The notes under the pieces: model-generated
The model's input: only the letters and a program-made list of their open reading frames with translations
What the model was told of the DNA's origin: nothing
Databases searched by the model: none
Source: Winogradskyella wichelsiae
Lineage (GTDB): Bacteria; Bacteroidota; Bacteroidia; Flavobacteriales; Flavobacteriaceae
Assembly (NCBI RefSeq): GCF_013403925.1
Contig: NZ_JABFDJ010000002.1
Span: 682,001-746,000 of the forward strand
Reading direction: 5' to 3'
Length of the DNA: 64,000 nt
Made by a program: the position numbers and the translations under genes
Shown here: in pieces, positions 8,892 through 18,377 of the stretch
How positions within the stretch are numbered: position 1 is the stretch's first letter
How the letters are laid out: each line of letters begins with the position of its first letter

Positions 8892-9944
8892 ATGAGTGAT
8901 AAATTACCCCAGCAACCACAAAATGAAGAAATTGATTTAGGGCAGTTGTTTAATGCTATAGGAAAAGTTTTTGAAAAATTTTTCGCTTTTATAGGGAGTA
9001 TTTTTAAAGGAATTTTTTCTGCTATCATCTATATTTTAAAACCGTTAATTGAGAATTTAAAACTGGTTGTAATTACTCTTTTTGTAATGATAATTTTAGG
9101 TTTTGTGTTAGAAAAGACCAAAAAACCGTCTTATTCCTCAAAAATGATAGTAGAAACACATTTTGATTCTAAATATCAGTTAGTTAAAGATGTTGGCTAT
9201 TTTAATAATTTAATCCAGTCTGATAATTTTATAGAATTATCAAATATTTTTAAAATTGATAGTTCGGATGCTAAAGAGCTAAAATCATTTGACTTAATCC
9301 AAGGCCCTGAAACACCGAATGATTTGTTTATAGAGTATGGTGATTATTTAAAAAATATTGATACATCATTAGTTGAGCAACTGAGTTATAAAGAATATGT
9401 AATAAATAGAGATCTTTTATCAGGTAATAGATACACTATCAAAGCAGAAGCTTTTAAACAAGATATATTTTTAAATCTTACAGATGGATTTAGAAAGACT
9501 TTTGAAAACGATTTTTCAAAACATAAAAAACAAGTCAGAGATACGATAGTTTACATCCAAAATTTGTCATATAACACTGAGTTAACGCGCTTAGATAGTT
9601 TACAAAAAACGTATGTAGATGTTTTAAAGAACGAATCTAATAATAAAAATGTTTCACTTGCTTTAAATACAGTAATTCCTCTTCAGCAAGAAAAAACAGT
9701 AACTAAAGAATATGAGCTATTTATCAAAGAACAAGAGATTAGAAGAGACTTGTATGACATAAACAGTGAAATGGCTGAAGAAAACACTTATTACGATATT
9801 ATTTCCTCCTTCGAAAGACTCGGTAGTAGGGAGAGTGAGGTATCAAACCGCTATTACTTTATGCTGCCAATTTTATCATTAATACTGTTTATTTTAGGTT
9901 TTTTATTTTTAAAAGCTATTAATTATATTAAGAATTATGAGTAA
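8892..9944 (+). CDS. Wzz-like chain-length/polysaccharide co-polymerase membrane protein
   Basis: A 350-residue inner-membrane protein with two membrane segments: one at about residues 55-75 (LKLVVITLFVMIILGFVL) and one near the C-terminus (about 322-342, YFMLPILSLILFILGF). A long, partly coiled periplasmic domain lies between them. This topology is that of Wzz/PCP proteins, which set glycan length, and it is the first gene of the polysaccharide locus. Sequence likeness to classical Wzz is weak and there is no C-terminal tyrosine-kinase part. The first ~50 residues hold two amphipathic phenylalanine-rich helices before the membrane span. Its 3' end overlaps rfbB by 8 bases. Confidence 0.65.
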   Translation: MSDKLPQQPQNEEIDLGQLFNAIGKVFEKFFAFIGSIFKGIFSAIIYILKPLIENLKLVVITLFVMIILGFVLEKTKKPSYSSKMIVETHFDSKYQLVKDVGYFNNLIQSDNFIELSNIFKIDSSDAKELKSFDLIQGPETPNDLFIEYGDYLKNIDTSLVEQLSYKEYVINRDLLSGNRYTIKAEAFKQDIFLNLTDGFRKTFENDFSKHKKQVRDTIVYIQNLSYNTELTRLDSLQKTYVDVLKNESNNKNVSLALNTVIPLQQEKTVTKEYELFIKEQEIRRDLYDINSEMAEENTYYDIISSFERLGSRESEVSNRYYFMLPILSLILFILGFLFLKAINYIKNYE

Positions 9945-10956
9945 AAGAATTTTATTAACAGGAGGAGCTGGCTTTATCGGTTCAAATTTTGTAGTTCATT
10001 TTTTAGAGAATTATAAGGATGTAAAAGTTGTTAACCTTGATTTGCTGACATACGCAGGTGATCTTTCTAATTTAAATGAACTTAAAGAAAATGAAAACTA
10101 CACATTTATAGAAGGTGATATTTGTGATACAGAATTAGTAAATAGTCTTTTTGAAAAATATAAATTTTCTGGAGTGATTCATTTTGCTGCAGAATCTCAT
10201 GTAGACAATTCAATTAAGAATCCTGATGCCTTTGTAAAAACAAATGTTAATGGAACTTTTAACTTAATAGATGTTGCCAAAAAACATTGGATGGATGCTC
10301 CATTTTCATTTAAAGAAGGTTGTGAGACTAATAGGTTTCATCATATATCAACAGATGAGGTTTATGGAACTTTAGGTGAAACAGGTTTGTTTACTGAAGA
10401 AACGCCTTATGCACCAAATAGTCCCTATAGTGCTTCAAAAGCATCATCAGATTTTATTGTTAGAAGTTATTTTCATACGTATGGAATGAATGTAGTGACT
10501 ACTAATTGTAGCAATAATTACGGTCCAAAACAACACGATGAAAAACTGATTCCAACCATTATAAGGAAAGCAATTAATAATGAAGCTATTCCGATTTATG
10601 GAGATGGAAAAAACATTAGAGATTGGTTGTATGTAAAAGATCATTGTACAGGAATTGATTTAGCTTTTCAAAAAGGAAAAGCAGGTGAAACCTATAATAT
10701 TGGTGGTAAAAATGAACGTGATAATTTATACATCGTTCATAAAATTTGTGAAATATTAGATACTATTAAGCCAAAGGAGAATGCTTCGTCTTATGCTGAT
10801 TTAATTACCTTTGTTCAAGATAGACCAGGTCACGATTTTAGATATGCAATTGATGCTTCAAAATTAGAAAAGGAATTAGGTTGGAAGGCGAGTGAAAATT
10901 TTGAATCGGGTATAATGAAAACGATAGAGTGGTACCTTAATAAATACAATAGTTAA
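9937..10956 (+). CDS. rfbB: dTDP-glucose 4,6-dehydratase
   Basis: Second step of dTDP-L-rhamnose synthesis: converts dTDP-glucose to the 4-keto-6-deoxy sugar using bound NAD. The 339-residue short-chain dehydrogenase has the N-terminal Rossmann loop TGGAGFIG (residues 8-15), the Thr139-Asp140-Glu141 triad in STDEVYG that distinguishes dehydratases, and the catalytic Tyr164-x3-Lys168 (YSASK). The C-terminal substrate part includes [14 protein letters not shown] and [12 protein letters not shown]. It overlaps the Wzz-like gene by 8 bases and is followed after one base by rfbA. Also called rmlB. Confidence 0.97.
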   Translation: MSKRILLTGGAGFIGSNFVVHFLENYKDVKVVNLDLLTYAGDLSNLNELKENENYTFIEGDICDTELVNSLFEKYKFSGVIHFAAESHVDNSIKNPDAFVKTNVNGTFNLIDVAKKHWMDAPFSFKEGCETNRFHHISTDEVYGTLGETGLFTEETPYAPNSPYSASKASSDFIVRSYFHTYGMNVVTTNCSNNYGPKQHDEKLIPTIIRKAINNEAIPIYGDGKNIRDWLYVKDHCTGIDLAFQKGKAGETYNIGGKNERDNLYIVHKICEILDTIKPKENASSYADLITFVQDRPGHDFRYAIDASKLEKELGWKASENFESGIMKTIEWYLNKYNS

Positions 10957-10957
10957 T

Positions 10958-11821
10958 ATGAAAGGAATTATACTAGCAGGTGGATCAGGAACAAGATTAC
11001 ATCCTTTAACTTTAGCGGTAAGTAAGCAATTAATGCCTGTTTACGACAAGCCAATGATATATTATCCGCTTTCAACCTTAATGTTGTCTGGGATAAGAGA
11101 AATATTAATCATTTCTACACCTCAAGATTTACCTTTATTTAAAAAATTGTTAGGTGATGGTGCTAAATTTGGTTGTGATTTTCAATATGCGGTACAAGAA
11201 GAACCTAATGGATTAGCTCAAGCTTTTATTATTGGTGAAGATTTTATTGGTGATGATAAAGTGGCTTTAATTCTGGGAGATAATATTTTTTATGGAACTG
11301 GTTTATCAGACTTATTGCAAGAAAATAATGATCCTGATGGAGGAATCGTTTATGCTTATCATGTTCTCGATCCAGAACGTTATGGTGTTGTAGAGTTCGA
11401 TAAATCGGGTAAGGCTGTTTCAATTGAAGAAAAACCAGAACATCCAAAATCTAATTATGCAGTTCCTGGGATATATTTTTATGATAATTCTGTAGTAGAC
11501 ATTGCAAAAAACATTAAGCCAAGTCACAGGGGTGAATTAGAAATTACAGATGTTAATAAAGCTTATTTAAGCCATGGGAAACTAAAAGTAAGCGTTCTAG
11601 ATAAAGGTACAGCTTGGTTAGATACAGGTACTTTTAAATCTTTAATGCAAGCTTCTCAGTTTGTACAAGTGATAGAAGAACGTCAAGGTTTAAAAATTGG
11701 TGCTATAGAAGAAGCGGCTTTTAGTATGGGGTATATTAATGAAGATCAATTTAAATCTCTTATTGAACCAATGATTAAAAGTGGTTACGGTAAACATCTA
11801 TTAAGTTTATTATCTAAATAA
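10958..11821 (+). CDS. rfbA: Glucose-1-phosphate thymidylyltransferase
   Basis: First step of dTDP-rhamnose synthesis: glucose 1-phosphate plus dTTP gives dTDP-glucose. The 287-residue length is typical of RmlA. The nucleotide-binding signature [11 protein letters not shown] begins at residue 8, followed by [27 protein letters not shown] carries the metal-binding Asp, and [21 protein letters not shown] and [12 protein letters not shown] are also present. It is the second gene of a compact rmlBACD set with intergenic gaps of 1 to 5 bases or overlaps. A more divergent nucleotidyltransferase lies at 52833-53852 and probably uses a different sugar. Also called rmlA. Confidence 0.97.
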   Translation: MKGIILAGGSGTRLHPLTLAVSKQLMPVYDKPMIYYPLSTLMLSGIREILIISTPQDLPLFKKLLGDGAKFGCDFQYAVQEEPNGLAQAFIIGEDFIGDDKVALILGDNIFYGTGLSDLLQENNDPDGGIVYAYHVLDPERYGVVEFDKSGKAVSIEEKPEHPKSNYAVPGIYFYDNSVVDIAKNIKPSHRGELEITDVNKAYLSHGKLKVSVLDKGTAWLDTGTFKSLMQASQFVQVIEERQGLKIGAIEEAAFSMGYINEDQFKSLIEPMIKSGYGKHLLSLLSK

Positions 11822-11826
11822 AAAGA

Positions 11827-12372
11827 ATGACAATTAAAGAAACAAAATTAGAAGGTTGCTATATTTTACAACCTAATATTTTTAAAGATAAAAGAGGTTA
11901 TTTTATTGAGAGTTTTAATCAAAAAACATTTCATTCACTATTAGGATTGGATGTTAACTTTGTTCAAGATAATGAATCTAAATCTTCTAAAGGTGTTTTA
12001 AGAGGTTTACATTATCAACTAGGTGAATATGCCCAAGCAAAATTAGTGCGTGTTGTTAAAGGTGCTGTTTTAGACGTAGCGGTAGATGTAAGAGAAGGTT
12101 CTAAAACATTTGGACAGCATGTTGCAGTAGAACTTACAGAAGAGAATAAAACACAGCTTTTTGTACCAAGAGGTTTTGCGCATGGTTTTATTGTTTTAGA
12201 AGATGAAACAATCTTTAGCTATAAGTGCGATAATTATTATCATAAAGCATCAGAGGCAGGTCTTATTTATAATGATGAAGACCTAAATATAGATTGGCAA
12301 TTACCAAGCACAGATTTTATTCTTTCAGATAAAGACATCGTCTTACCTAAATTAAAAGATGCTAAAATATGA
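11827..12372 (+). CDS. rfbC: dTDP-4-dehydrorhamnose 3,5-epimerase
   Basis: Third step of dTDP-L-rhamnose synthesis: epimerises C3 and C5 of the 4-keto sugar. At 181 residues it has the usual RmlC cupin length and motifs: FKDKRGYFIESFN near the N-terminus, RGLHYQ with the catalytic His, FVPRGFAHGF, and FSYKCDNYYHKASE. Its stop overlaps the rfbD start in an ATGA arrangement, a strong sign of translational coupling. Also called rmlC. Confidence 0.97.
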   Translation: MTIKETKLEGCYILQPNIFKDKRGYFIESFNQKTFHSLLGLDVNFVQDNESKSSKGVLRGLHYQLGEYAQAKLVRVVKGAVLDVAVDVREGSKTFGQHVAVELTEENKTQLFVPRGFAHGFIVLEDETIFSYKCDNYYHKASEAGLIYNDEDLNIDWQLPSTDFILSDKDIVLPKLKDAKI

Positions 12373-13232
12373 TAAATGTACTTGTTACCGCTAAAGACGG
12401 TCAATTAGGACAATGTTTTCAAAGCTTAGTTTCAAAGCATCCAAATCTTCGATTTATTTTTAAATCCTCTTCAGAATTAGATATAACTAATAAATCTAAT
12501 ATAGAAGATGTCTTTGATGCGCATTCATTTGACTATTGTATAAATTGTGCGGCTTATACAGCTGTAGATAAAGCAGAAGAAGCAGTTGAATTAGCAGATA
12601 AAGTAAATCATTTAGGAGCTCATAATTTAGCTGAAGCTTGTAAAAAGTTTGATACGACTTTAATTCATATTTCAACAGATTTTGTGTTTGATGGGCAATC
12701 AAAAGTGCCTTATTTAGAAACGGATACTACGAGTCCTTTAGGGGTTTACGGTGAAACTAAATTAAAAGGAGAGCATGCAATCTCTAAAACGTTGAAACAG
12801 CATTATATTATTAGAACCTCTTGGTTATACTCAGAATATGGTAATAATTTTCTCAAAACAATGTTGAGGTTAGCTAATGAACGTGATGAAATAGGTGTTG
12901 TTGGTGACCAAATAGGGAGCCCAACGTATGCTAAAGATTTAGCAGAGGTGGTATTACAAATTGTTGAGTTAAGAAAAACCAGCTATGGTATTTATCATTA
13001 TAGCAACGAAGGCGAGATAAGTTGGTACGATTTTGCTAAAGAAATTTTTAGAATAAGTAATAGTGATATTAAGCTTAATAAAATTGCTACTACAGATTAC
13101 CCAACTCCAGCAGAACGACCGAAATATAGCATATTGAATACAGAAAAAATAAGTACACTATTAGATTTTCAAAACCCTAACTGGAAAGTTAGTTTAACAA
13201 AAGCTTATATTAATTTAGAAAGTAAAAATTAG
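12369..13232 (+). CDS. rfbD: dTDP-4-dehydrorhamnose reductase
   Basis: Last step of dTDP-L-rhamnose synthesis: NAD(P)H reduction of the 4-keto group. A 287-residue extended short-chain dehydrogenase with an N-terminal nucleotide loop around DGQLGQCF, the CAAYTAVDKAE segment, ISTDFVFDG, and the catalytic Tyr-x3-Lys in GVYGETKLKGE. Overlaps rfbC by 4 bases. With rfbB, rfbA and rfbC it supplies dTDP-rhamnose to the glycosyltransferases further along. A 119-base, very A+T-rich gap separates it from the MBOAT gene; I see no clear promoter or terminator there. Also called rmlD. Confidence 0.96.
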   Translation: MINVLVTAKDGQLGQCFQSLVSKHPNLRFIFKSSSELDITNKSNIEDVFDAHSFDYCINCAAYTAVDKAEEAVELADKVNHLGAHNLAEACKKFDTTLIHISTDFVFDGQSKVPYLETDTTSPLGVYGETKLKGEHAISKTLKQHYIIRTSWLYSEYGNNFLKTMLRLANERDEIGVVGDQIGSPTYAKDLAEVVLQIVELRKTSYGIYHYSNEGEISWYDFAKEIFRISNSDIKLNKIATTDYPTPAERPKYSILNTEKISTLLDFQNPNWKVSLTKAYINLESKN

Positions 13233-13351
13233 AGTAAAATTATTTTTTAAATAACTGATTAAAAATCTTTTATTGAAACATAAATAATTATATAAAAACC
13301 TAATATTTAAGGCTTAAATAGAATTTAAAATTAGGGAAATCCAATTTACAT

Positions 13352-14821
13352 ATGTTATTCAATTCTCTTGATTTTGCTATATTTTTTCCAATAGTTTTTG
13401 TTCTTTATTGGATTGTATCTAAAAACTTGACCTTAAGAAATATTTTGATTTTAGCTGCCAGTTATACTTTCTATGGTTGGTGGGATTGGCGGTTTTTGTT
13501 TTTAATAGCAGTAAGTACTTTAGTCGATTTTTATGTAGGTAAACAAATGCATAAAGCAGAGGATAAGGGCAAACGAAAACAATTACTTTTTGTTAGTTTA
13601 TTTGTCAATTTAGGCTTTCTAGTTTATTTTAAATACACCAATTTTTTTATAGAATCATTTGTAGATTCGTTTAGGTTATTTGGTAAAGAGCTTGAGGTAT
13701 CTACACTAAACATCATTTTGCCAGTAGGTATTAGTTTCTATACTTTTCAGACTTTAAGTTATACCATTGATATCTATAGAAAACAACTAAAACCAACCAG
13801 TGATATTATAGCATTTAGTGCGTTTGTAGCATTTTTCCCTCAGTTGGTGGCTGGTCCAATAGAAAGAGCTTCTCATTTATTACCTCAATTTTATAAGACC
13901 TATACGTATAATTATAAGCGTGTAAAATCGGGCCTTTTATTAATAGCTTTTGGGCTATTCAAAAAAATGGTCATTGCAGATAGAGCAGCACTTTTTGTTA
14001 ATGAGGTCTATAATAACCCTGCAGGTTATGAGGGGGTAGAAACCATTTTAGCTACTGTATTATTTGCATTTCAGATTTATTGTGATTTTTCAGGATATTC
14101 AGATATAGCTATTGGTGCGGCAAGAACAATGGGATTTGATTTAATGAGAAATTTTGACAACCCTTATTTATCAAAATCTATAACTGAGTTTTGGAGAAGA
14201 TGGCATATTTCACTTTCCACTTGGTTTAGAGATTATGTTTACATACCCTTGGGAGGAAGCAGAGGTGGTACAAATAGAACTTATTTTAATCTATTCATTG
14301 TTTTTTTAGTAAGTGGTTTGTGGCATGGAGCATCTATAACTTTTGTTATTTGGGGTGCAATACATGGTATAATAATCATTATTGAGAAAGCTATATCAAA
14401 AAATAAAGCTTTGTTTTTTGATAAATTTAAAATTAATAAAGCAAGTATTTCTAATAAGGTAGTTTTTATAACTACCACGTTTACAATCGTTAGTTTTGCT
14501 TGGGTGTTTTTTAGAGCTAATTCTTTTTCCGATTCAAAACTAATTATTGGCAGTTTTTTTAATAATAACTTCAACGAATTATTTGGGGATAAGCTTTATT
14601 TAATAGGCTTAAAAGAAAATGAATTTTCATTATTAATAATTTCAATAGTCGTTTTAATATTTTTCGAAAGATTTCACAGAAAACGAAGTTTTTTTAATAT
14701 TTTAAATAAGCAATCAATTGTTTTTAGGTGGGTTGCGTATTTATTTATTGGACTATTTATAACAATATTTGGCGTTTACGGAGAGACTGTTGCTTCAGAG
14801 TTTATTTATTTCCAATTTTAA
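13352..14821 (+). CDS. MBOAT family O-acyltransferase (AlgI-like)
   Basis: A 489-residue integral membrane protein of the membrane-bound O-acyltransferase family, which passes acyl (usually acetyl) groups across the membrane to exported glycans. Family marks: the N-terminal MLFNSLDFAIFFPIVF start, VGISFYTFQTLSYTIDIYR, VAGPIERASHLLPQ, CDFSGYSDIAIGAA, FWRRWHISLSTWFRDYVY, and the putative catalytic His325 in SGLWHGAS. About ten membrane helices are apparent. It sits directly before an SGNH-like membrane protein, the usual partner in AlgI/AlgJ-type and similar O-acetylation pairs. Role inferred: O-acetylation of the polysaccharide made by this locus. Confidence 0.92.
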   Translation: MLFNSLDFAIFFPIVFVLYWIVSKNLTLRNILILAASYTFYGWWDWRFLFLIAVSTLVDFYVGKQMHKAEDKGKRKQLLFVSLFVNLGFLVYFKYTNFFIESFVDSFRLFGKELEVSTLNIILPVGISFYTFQTLSYTIDIYRKQLKPTSDIIAFSAFVAFFPQLVAGPIERASHLLPQFYKTYTYNYKRVKSGLLLIAFGLFKKMVIADRAALFVNEVYNNPAGYEGVETILATVLFAFQIYCDFSGYSDIAIGAARTMGFDLMRNFDNPYLSKSITEFWRRWHISLSTWFRDYVYIPLGGSRGGTNRTYFNLFIVFLVSGLWHGASITFVIWGAIHGIIIIIEKAISKNKALFFDKFKINKASISNKVVFITTTFTIVSFAWVFFRANSFSDSKLIIGSFFNNNFNELFGDKLYLIGLKENEFSLLIISIVVLIFFERFHRKRSFFNILNKQSIVFRWVAYLFIGLFITIFGVYGETVASEFIYFQF

Positions 14822-14826
14822 AATTA

Positions 14827-16251
14827 ATGATAAAGAATTTAGCGAAAATATTAGTTAAAGGGTTGATTTTTTTAGTATTATTTTTTCTAATAATACTAAC
14901 CATAGAACCCTTGTTTAGTGAGTCTAAAAATTCAGTTTGGACGCATTTTTATGCACAAGAAAAAAATTCGGTGGATATTTTAGTTTTAGGAAATTCTCAT
15001 GCTAATGCTGGTATAGATGAAGATATCGTTAAAGCAAAATTAAACGCAAATTTAGTCTCTTTAGCCACAAGAGGACAAAATATATATCAGTCGTATTATT
15101 GTGCTTTAGAAGCATACAAATATCAAACGCCAAAAGTTTTAATTATAGAAAATTATTTATTTTATGAACGATTAACATTAGATAAATTTATACATCAAGA
15201 CCCTTCTAAAAATGATTACCTTAAACGTTATTTAACTTTTGAAGGAAAAAAGATAGGAAAGGTTAAATATGAAGAATCAAGAAAATTTTTTCAAGGAAAT
15301 TTTGTTGAAAATATGTTTGCTTCAATAAATAAGCATGAGCGTTGGACAGACGTAGATGAAATAAAAAAACGCCTTTACATACAAGATAGTATATATAGAA
15401 ATAAGAGTATATATATAATGAGTAATAAAAGGGCTGAGGCTTATGAGCTTAAAAAAGAGTATGATTTAATGACTTATAATATACTACCTGACGAAGAAAT
15501 AGCCCTAAAGTCTATAATAGAATTAGCTAAAGAAAGAGGTACTGAACGGATTATATTACTTACGATTCCTTTTTATAATTCTTATAGAAATAAAATTGAT
15601 TATAATTCATTTACTTCACCTTTTAAGAAATACGTAACTAAAAACCCAGGTATCGAATATATTGATTTAAATGTGAAATTTCCTGATTGGGATAATACTT
15701 ACTTTACAAATGAACCTGTGGGTTACAACCAACATGTTAATTATAAAGGAGCAATTAAAGTTAGCAATAATTTATCTAATGTGATTAAGACTAAATTTAA
15801 TTATAAAAAAGATAGATCATTAGAGTATTACTTGTATAATGAGATTCAAAAAGATTCCATAAAAAAAGGTAATCGAATTATAGGTAATTTAGAAAGATTA
15901 AATGGTGAAAAACGAGGATTATTAGTCATAGATAAACCTGATACGGTAATTAAGCTTGAAGGATGGATGGCAATAGAAAATTATAGTTCTGATGAAAACG
16001 AAATGTTTATTGGTCTAAAAAGAGATAACGATTTTATTTACATAAGTGATTCAAAACAATTAAAAAGAAAGGAAAGAAAAGACGTTTCTAAATATTTTGA
16101 CAAGACAAATATTTATGATAATTCTGGTTTTCAAATTTTTATTAATAGCAAGATTTTAGAGAAAGGTACTTATGCTGCTTATCTGATGATTCGTAACAAT
16201 AAAGGGGAGGTTGCTGTGAAGTCAGTAAAAAAAACAATTAAAATTTTATAA
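14827..16251 (+). CDS. SGNH-hydrolase-like membrane protein, probable O-acetylation partner of the MBOAT
   Basis: A 474-residue protein starting at ATG 14827, 5 bases after the MBOAT stop. A longer frame from 14728 would overlap the MBOAT gene by 94 bases and put 33 unlikely residues before the membrane anchor, so it is rejected. One N-terminal membrane helix (about residues 10-30) precedes a periplasmic SGNH-like domain with the nucleophile motif GNSHANAG (Ser57) and a C-terminal HVNYKGA motif (His303). The final ~130 residues may form a separate beta-rich domain. Gene order and motifs argue for transfer of acetyl groups from the MBOAT to sugar. The exact SGNH subfamily is unclear. Confidence 0.72.
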   Translation: MIKNLAKILVKGLIFLVLFFLIILTIEPLFSESKNSVWTHFYAQEKNSVDILVLGNSHANAGIDEDIVKAKLNANLVSLATRGQNIYQSYYCALEAYKYQTPKVLIIENYLFYERLTLDKFIHQDPSKNDYLKRYLTFEGKKIGKVKYEESRKFFQGNFVENMFASINKHERWTDVDEIKKRLYIQDSIYRNKSIYIMSNKRAEAYELKKEYDLMTYNILPDEEIALKSIIELAKERGTERIILLTIPFYNSYRNKIDYNSFTSPFKKYVTKNPGIEYIDLNVKFPDWDNTYFTNEPVGYNQHVNYKGAIKVSNNLSNVIKTKFNYKKDRSLEYYLYNEIQKDSIKKGNRIIGNLERLNGEKRGLLVIDKPDTVIKLEGWMAIENYSSDENEMFIGLKRDNDFIYISDSKQLKRKERKDVSKYFDKTNIYDNSGFQIFINSKILEKGTYAAYLMIRNNKGEVAVKSVKKTIKIL

Positions 16252-16278
16252 TAGCCAAGTTCTAATATCCGTCTATAA

Positions 16279-16776
16279 ATGAATAAAAATCTTATCCTTA
16301 TTTTATGTTTTATAATAACTACTTATGCTTGTAAAAACCATGATTCTGCGCAAGAGTCAGTTTTTAAAGTGGTGATGAAAGTACAGTCTGATAATAATAC
16401 TACATTTCATATGCATTATAAGGAAGAGGGAGATGAAAATTTCACAAAACATAAAGTAATTAATGGGGTTATATTAAAAGGAAATGAAGTCGAATTTAAA
16501 TTACCTAAAAATAGTTTTCCAATAAGTTTGAGGTTCGATTTTGGTAATAAAATTGTTTTACAGCATTATACCTTTAAATCCATGTTAATAACATACGAAG
16601 ATTTAAAGATGAACTTGTCTTTAGTGGAATTCAATGCCTTCTTCAGTCCTAATAAATATATAAATTTTAATAAAAAAAATGGAGAGATTTATAATAAGGT
16701 TATAAATGGTAAATCAGACCCGTATTTTATATCGCGACCATTTTTTGATAAAAAACTCGAAATAGAAAAGCGATAA
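16279..16776 (+). CDS. Small lipoprotein of unknown function in the polysaccharide locus
   Basis: A 165-residue protein with a lipoprotein signal peptide (MNKNLILILCFIITTYAC, lipidated Cys18). The mature part is beta-rich and basic and matches no family I know. It sits between the SGNH-like gene and the flippase gene in one orientation, so it may assist glycan modification or export, but nothing in the sequence proves this. The phrase VKVMKVQS-like strands followed by paired FxF strands would fit a small beta-sandwich, which is only an impression. Confidence 0.7.
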   Translation: MNKNLILILCFIITTYACKNHDSAQESVFKVVMKVQSDNNTTFHMHYKEEGDENFTKHKVINGVILKGNEVEFKLPKNSFPISLRFDFGNKIVLQHYTFKSMLITYEDLKMNLSLVEFNAFFSPNKYINFNKKNGEIYNKVINGKSDPYFISRPFFDKKLEIEKR

Positions 16777-16787
16777 AAAGCTCTAAG

Positions 16788-18092
16788 ATGAATATAAAAA
16801 AAATCATAAAGACTGTTATCGATAAAACAAAAGGTGATTTTGCAAAAAAGTCTATAATTTCAATAACCCTTAAATTATTAGGGTTATTCTTAAGTTATCT
16901 TTTTACAGTTTTAATATCTAGAATTTTTGGTGCTGAAATTACAGGCAGATTTTCTTTAGCATTTACTATTTTAAATATTTTTGCCATAATCTTTGCATTA
17001 GGTATACCAGATGCAATCGTAAAATTATCTTCAGATTCAAATTATAAAGAATCATTTAATTTTAAAAAGATTTCTTTTAGACTAATCTTGATGTCTAGTA
17101 TCTTAGGAGCTATCATTTTGTATGGTTTAGCGCATCCATTAACTTTATTTTATAAGGACTCCTCGTTGTATGACTATTTTGTAATTGCATCTATGACAAT
17201 ATGCCCATTAATCATATTACGTTATAATTATGAAAGTCTTAGAGGAAGAAACAAAATTGTAAAATTTGCTATTCTAGCTAATATAGTGCCGTACTTCATT
17301 GCTATTTTAAGTATATTTTTAATTCAATCATTAAGTAGTAATCTATATGGCATCATCTCGATGGAGGTTTACTTTATAGGGACCATATTAGCGTGTCTGT
17401 TAAGTTTTTTAATGGCTAAAGAACCCAATCAACCCAAAAAAGAATTCTTATCGTTAAAAAGAACACTGCATTATGCTCTTCCGATGTTGGCTACAAGTTC
17501 TTTTATTTTTATAATGGGGTGGACTGATACTTTGATGTTGGGCTATTTTAATTCCACTAAAGATGTTGGTATATATAATGTAGTAATTAAAATAGCACGA
17601 ATAGCAATAATAATGTTGACGTCTATTAATTTGGTTTTAGCACCTAGGATTTCAGAATTGTATAGTAATTCTGAAACTGAAAAATTAAAGGGTTTAATTA
17701 AGGGGGTAAATAAAATAATTTTCATTTCTACCATACCAGTAGTGTTTGTAATACTAGTTGCTAATAAATTTATATTAGGCTTATTTGGGCCAGAATTTAT
17801 TGCTGGTAGTACAGCCCTTGTTATAATTATAATTTCTCAATGTTTTAATGTAATGACAGGCAGTGTTAGTCAAGTTCTTAATATGACAGGATATCATAGA
17901 AATTTAAGAAATTTCACGATAATTAGTGCAGGGTTAAATCTAATATTGAATTTCATTTTAATTCCAATTTATGGTATTATAGGAGCTGCTATAGCAACAG
18001 GGGTGAGTAGTGTGCTACTTAATCTTATGGCTGTGATATTCGTAAAAAAACGATTAGGAATAATTACCTATTTTAACCCGTTTAGTTTTTGA
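16788..18092 (+). CDS. Polysaccharide flippase (Wzx/MATE-like)
   Basis: A 434-residue protein with about 12 membrane helices that should flip undecaprenyl-linked repeat units across the inner membrane. Typical marks of Wzx/MviN-like flippases are the N-terminal amphipathic stretch, LISRIFGAEITGRFSLAFT, and the central YALPMLATSSFIFIMGWTD segment at the start of the second half. The C-terminal LNFILIPIYGIIGAAIATG motif is also characteristic. It starts 11 bases after the lipoprotein stop and is followed by a 285-base gap. A second, different flippase is encoded at 50798-52258. Confidence 0.9.
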   Translation: MNIKKIIKTVIDKTKGDFAKKSIISITLKLLGLFLSYLFTVLISRIFGAEITGRFSLAFTILNIFAIIFALGIPDAIVKLSSDSNYKESFNFKKISFRLILMSSILGAIILYGLAHPLTLFYKDSSLYDYFVIASMTICPLIILRYNYESLRGRNKIVKFAILANIVPYFIAILSIFLIQSLSSNLYGIISMEVYFIGTILACLLSFLMAKEPNQPKKEFLSLKRTLHYALPMLATSSFIFIMGWTDTLMLGYFNSTKDVGIYNVVIKIARIAIIMLTSINLVLAPRISELYSNSETEKLKGLIKGVNKIIFISTIPVVFVILVANKFILGLFGPEFIAGSTALVIIIISQCFNVMTGSVSQVLNMTGYHRNLRNFTIISAGLNLILNFILIPIYGIIGAAIATGVSSVLLNLMAVIFVKKRLGIITYFNPFSF

Positions 18093-18377
18093 TTTTACGA
18101 AGTGTATTATTATGCTAAATTTTACGATATTAATCTTTCGTATAACTACTTTTATGCTTTTATTTAGTAAAACTTAAGATTGTAAAAAAGGAAGAGAAAT
18201 TAAAGTATTTATAATATTAAAACATTGTCTGATTTTAAAGAGTAAGAGGTTAGAAAATATATTTAATTAACAATTTTTAAATAAATTATCTGTTTAATTA
18301 CTGTAGAAAACTCAGAGTACCAATTCTAGTCCATTTTGGACCCTCGATATTAATAATTTATTAATAAAACAAAAATA
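18093..18377. other. 285-base non-coding gap inside the polysaccharide locus
   Basis: Very A+T-rich, with no open frame of note and no convincing TTG/TAnnTTTG promoter pair. The only structure I see is a small hairpin at 18329-18341 (GTCCA/TGGAC with a 3-base loop) about 40 bases before the sulfotransferase start. It may hold an internal promoter that departs from consensus. Confidence 0.5.

Noticed and set aside
14728-14826. Upstream extension of the SGNH-like gene
   Set aside because: It would overlap the MBOAT gene by 94 bases and place 33 unlikely residues before a good membrane anchor; ATG 14827 lies 5 bases after the MBOAT stop.
18329-18341. Terminator after the Wzx gene
   Set aside because: The stem is only 5 base pairs, there is no T run, and it lies more than 230 bases downstream.
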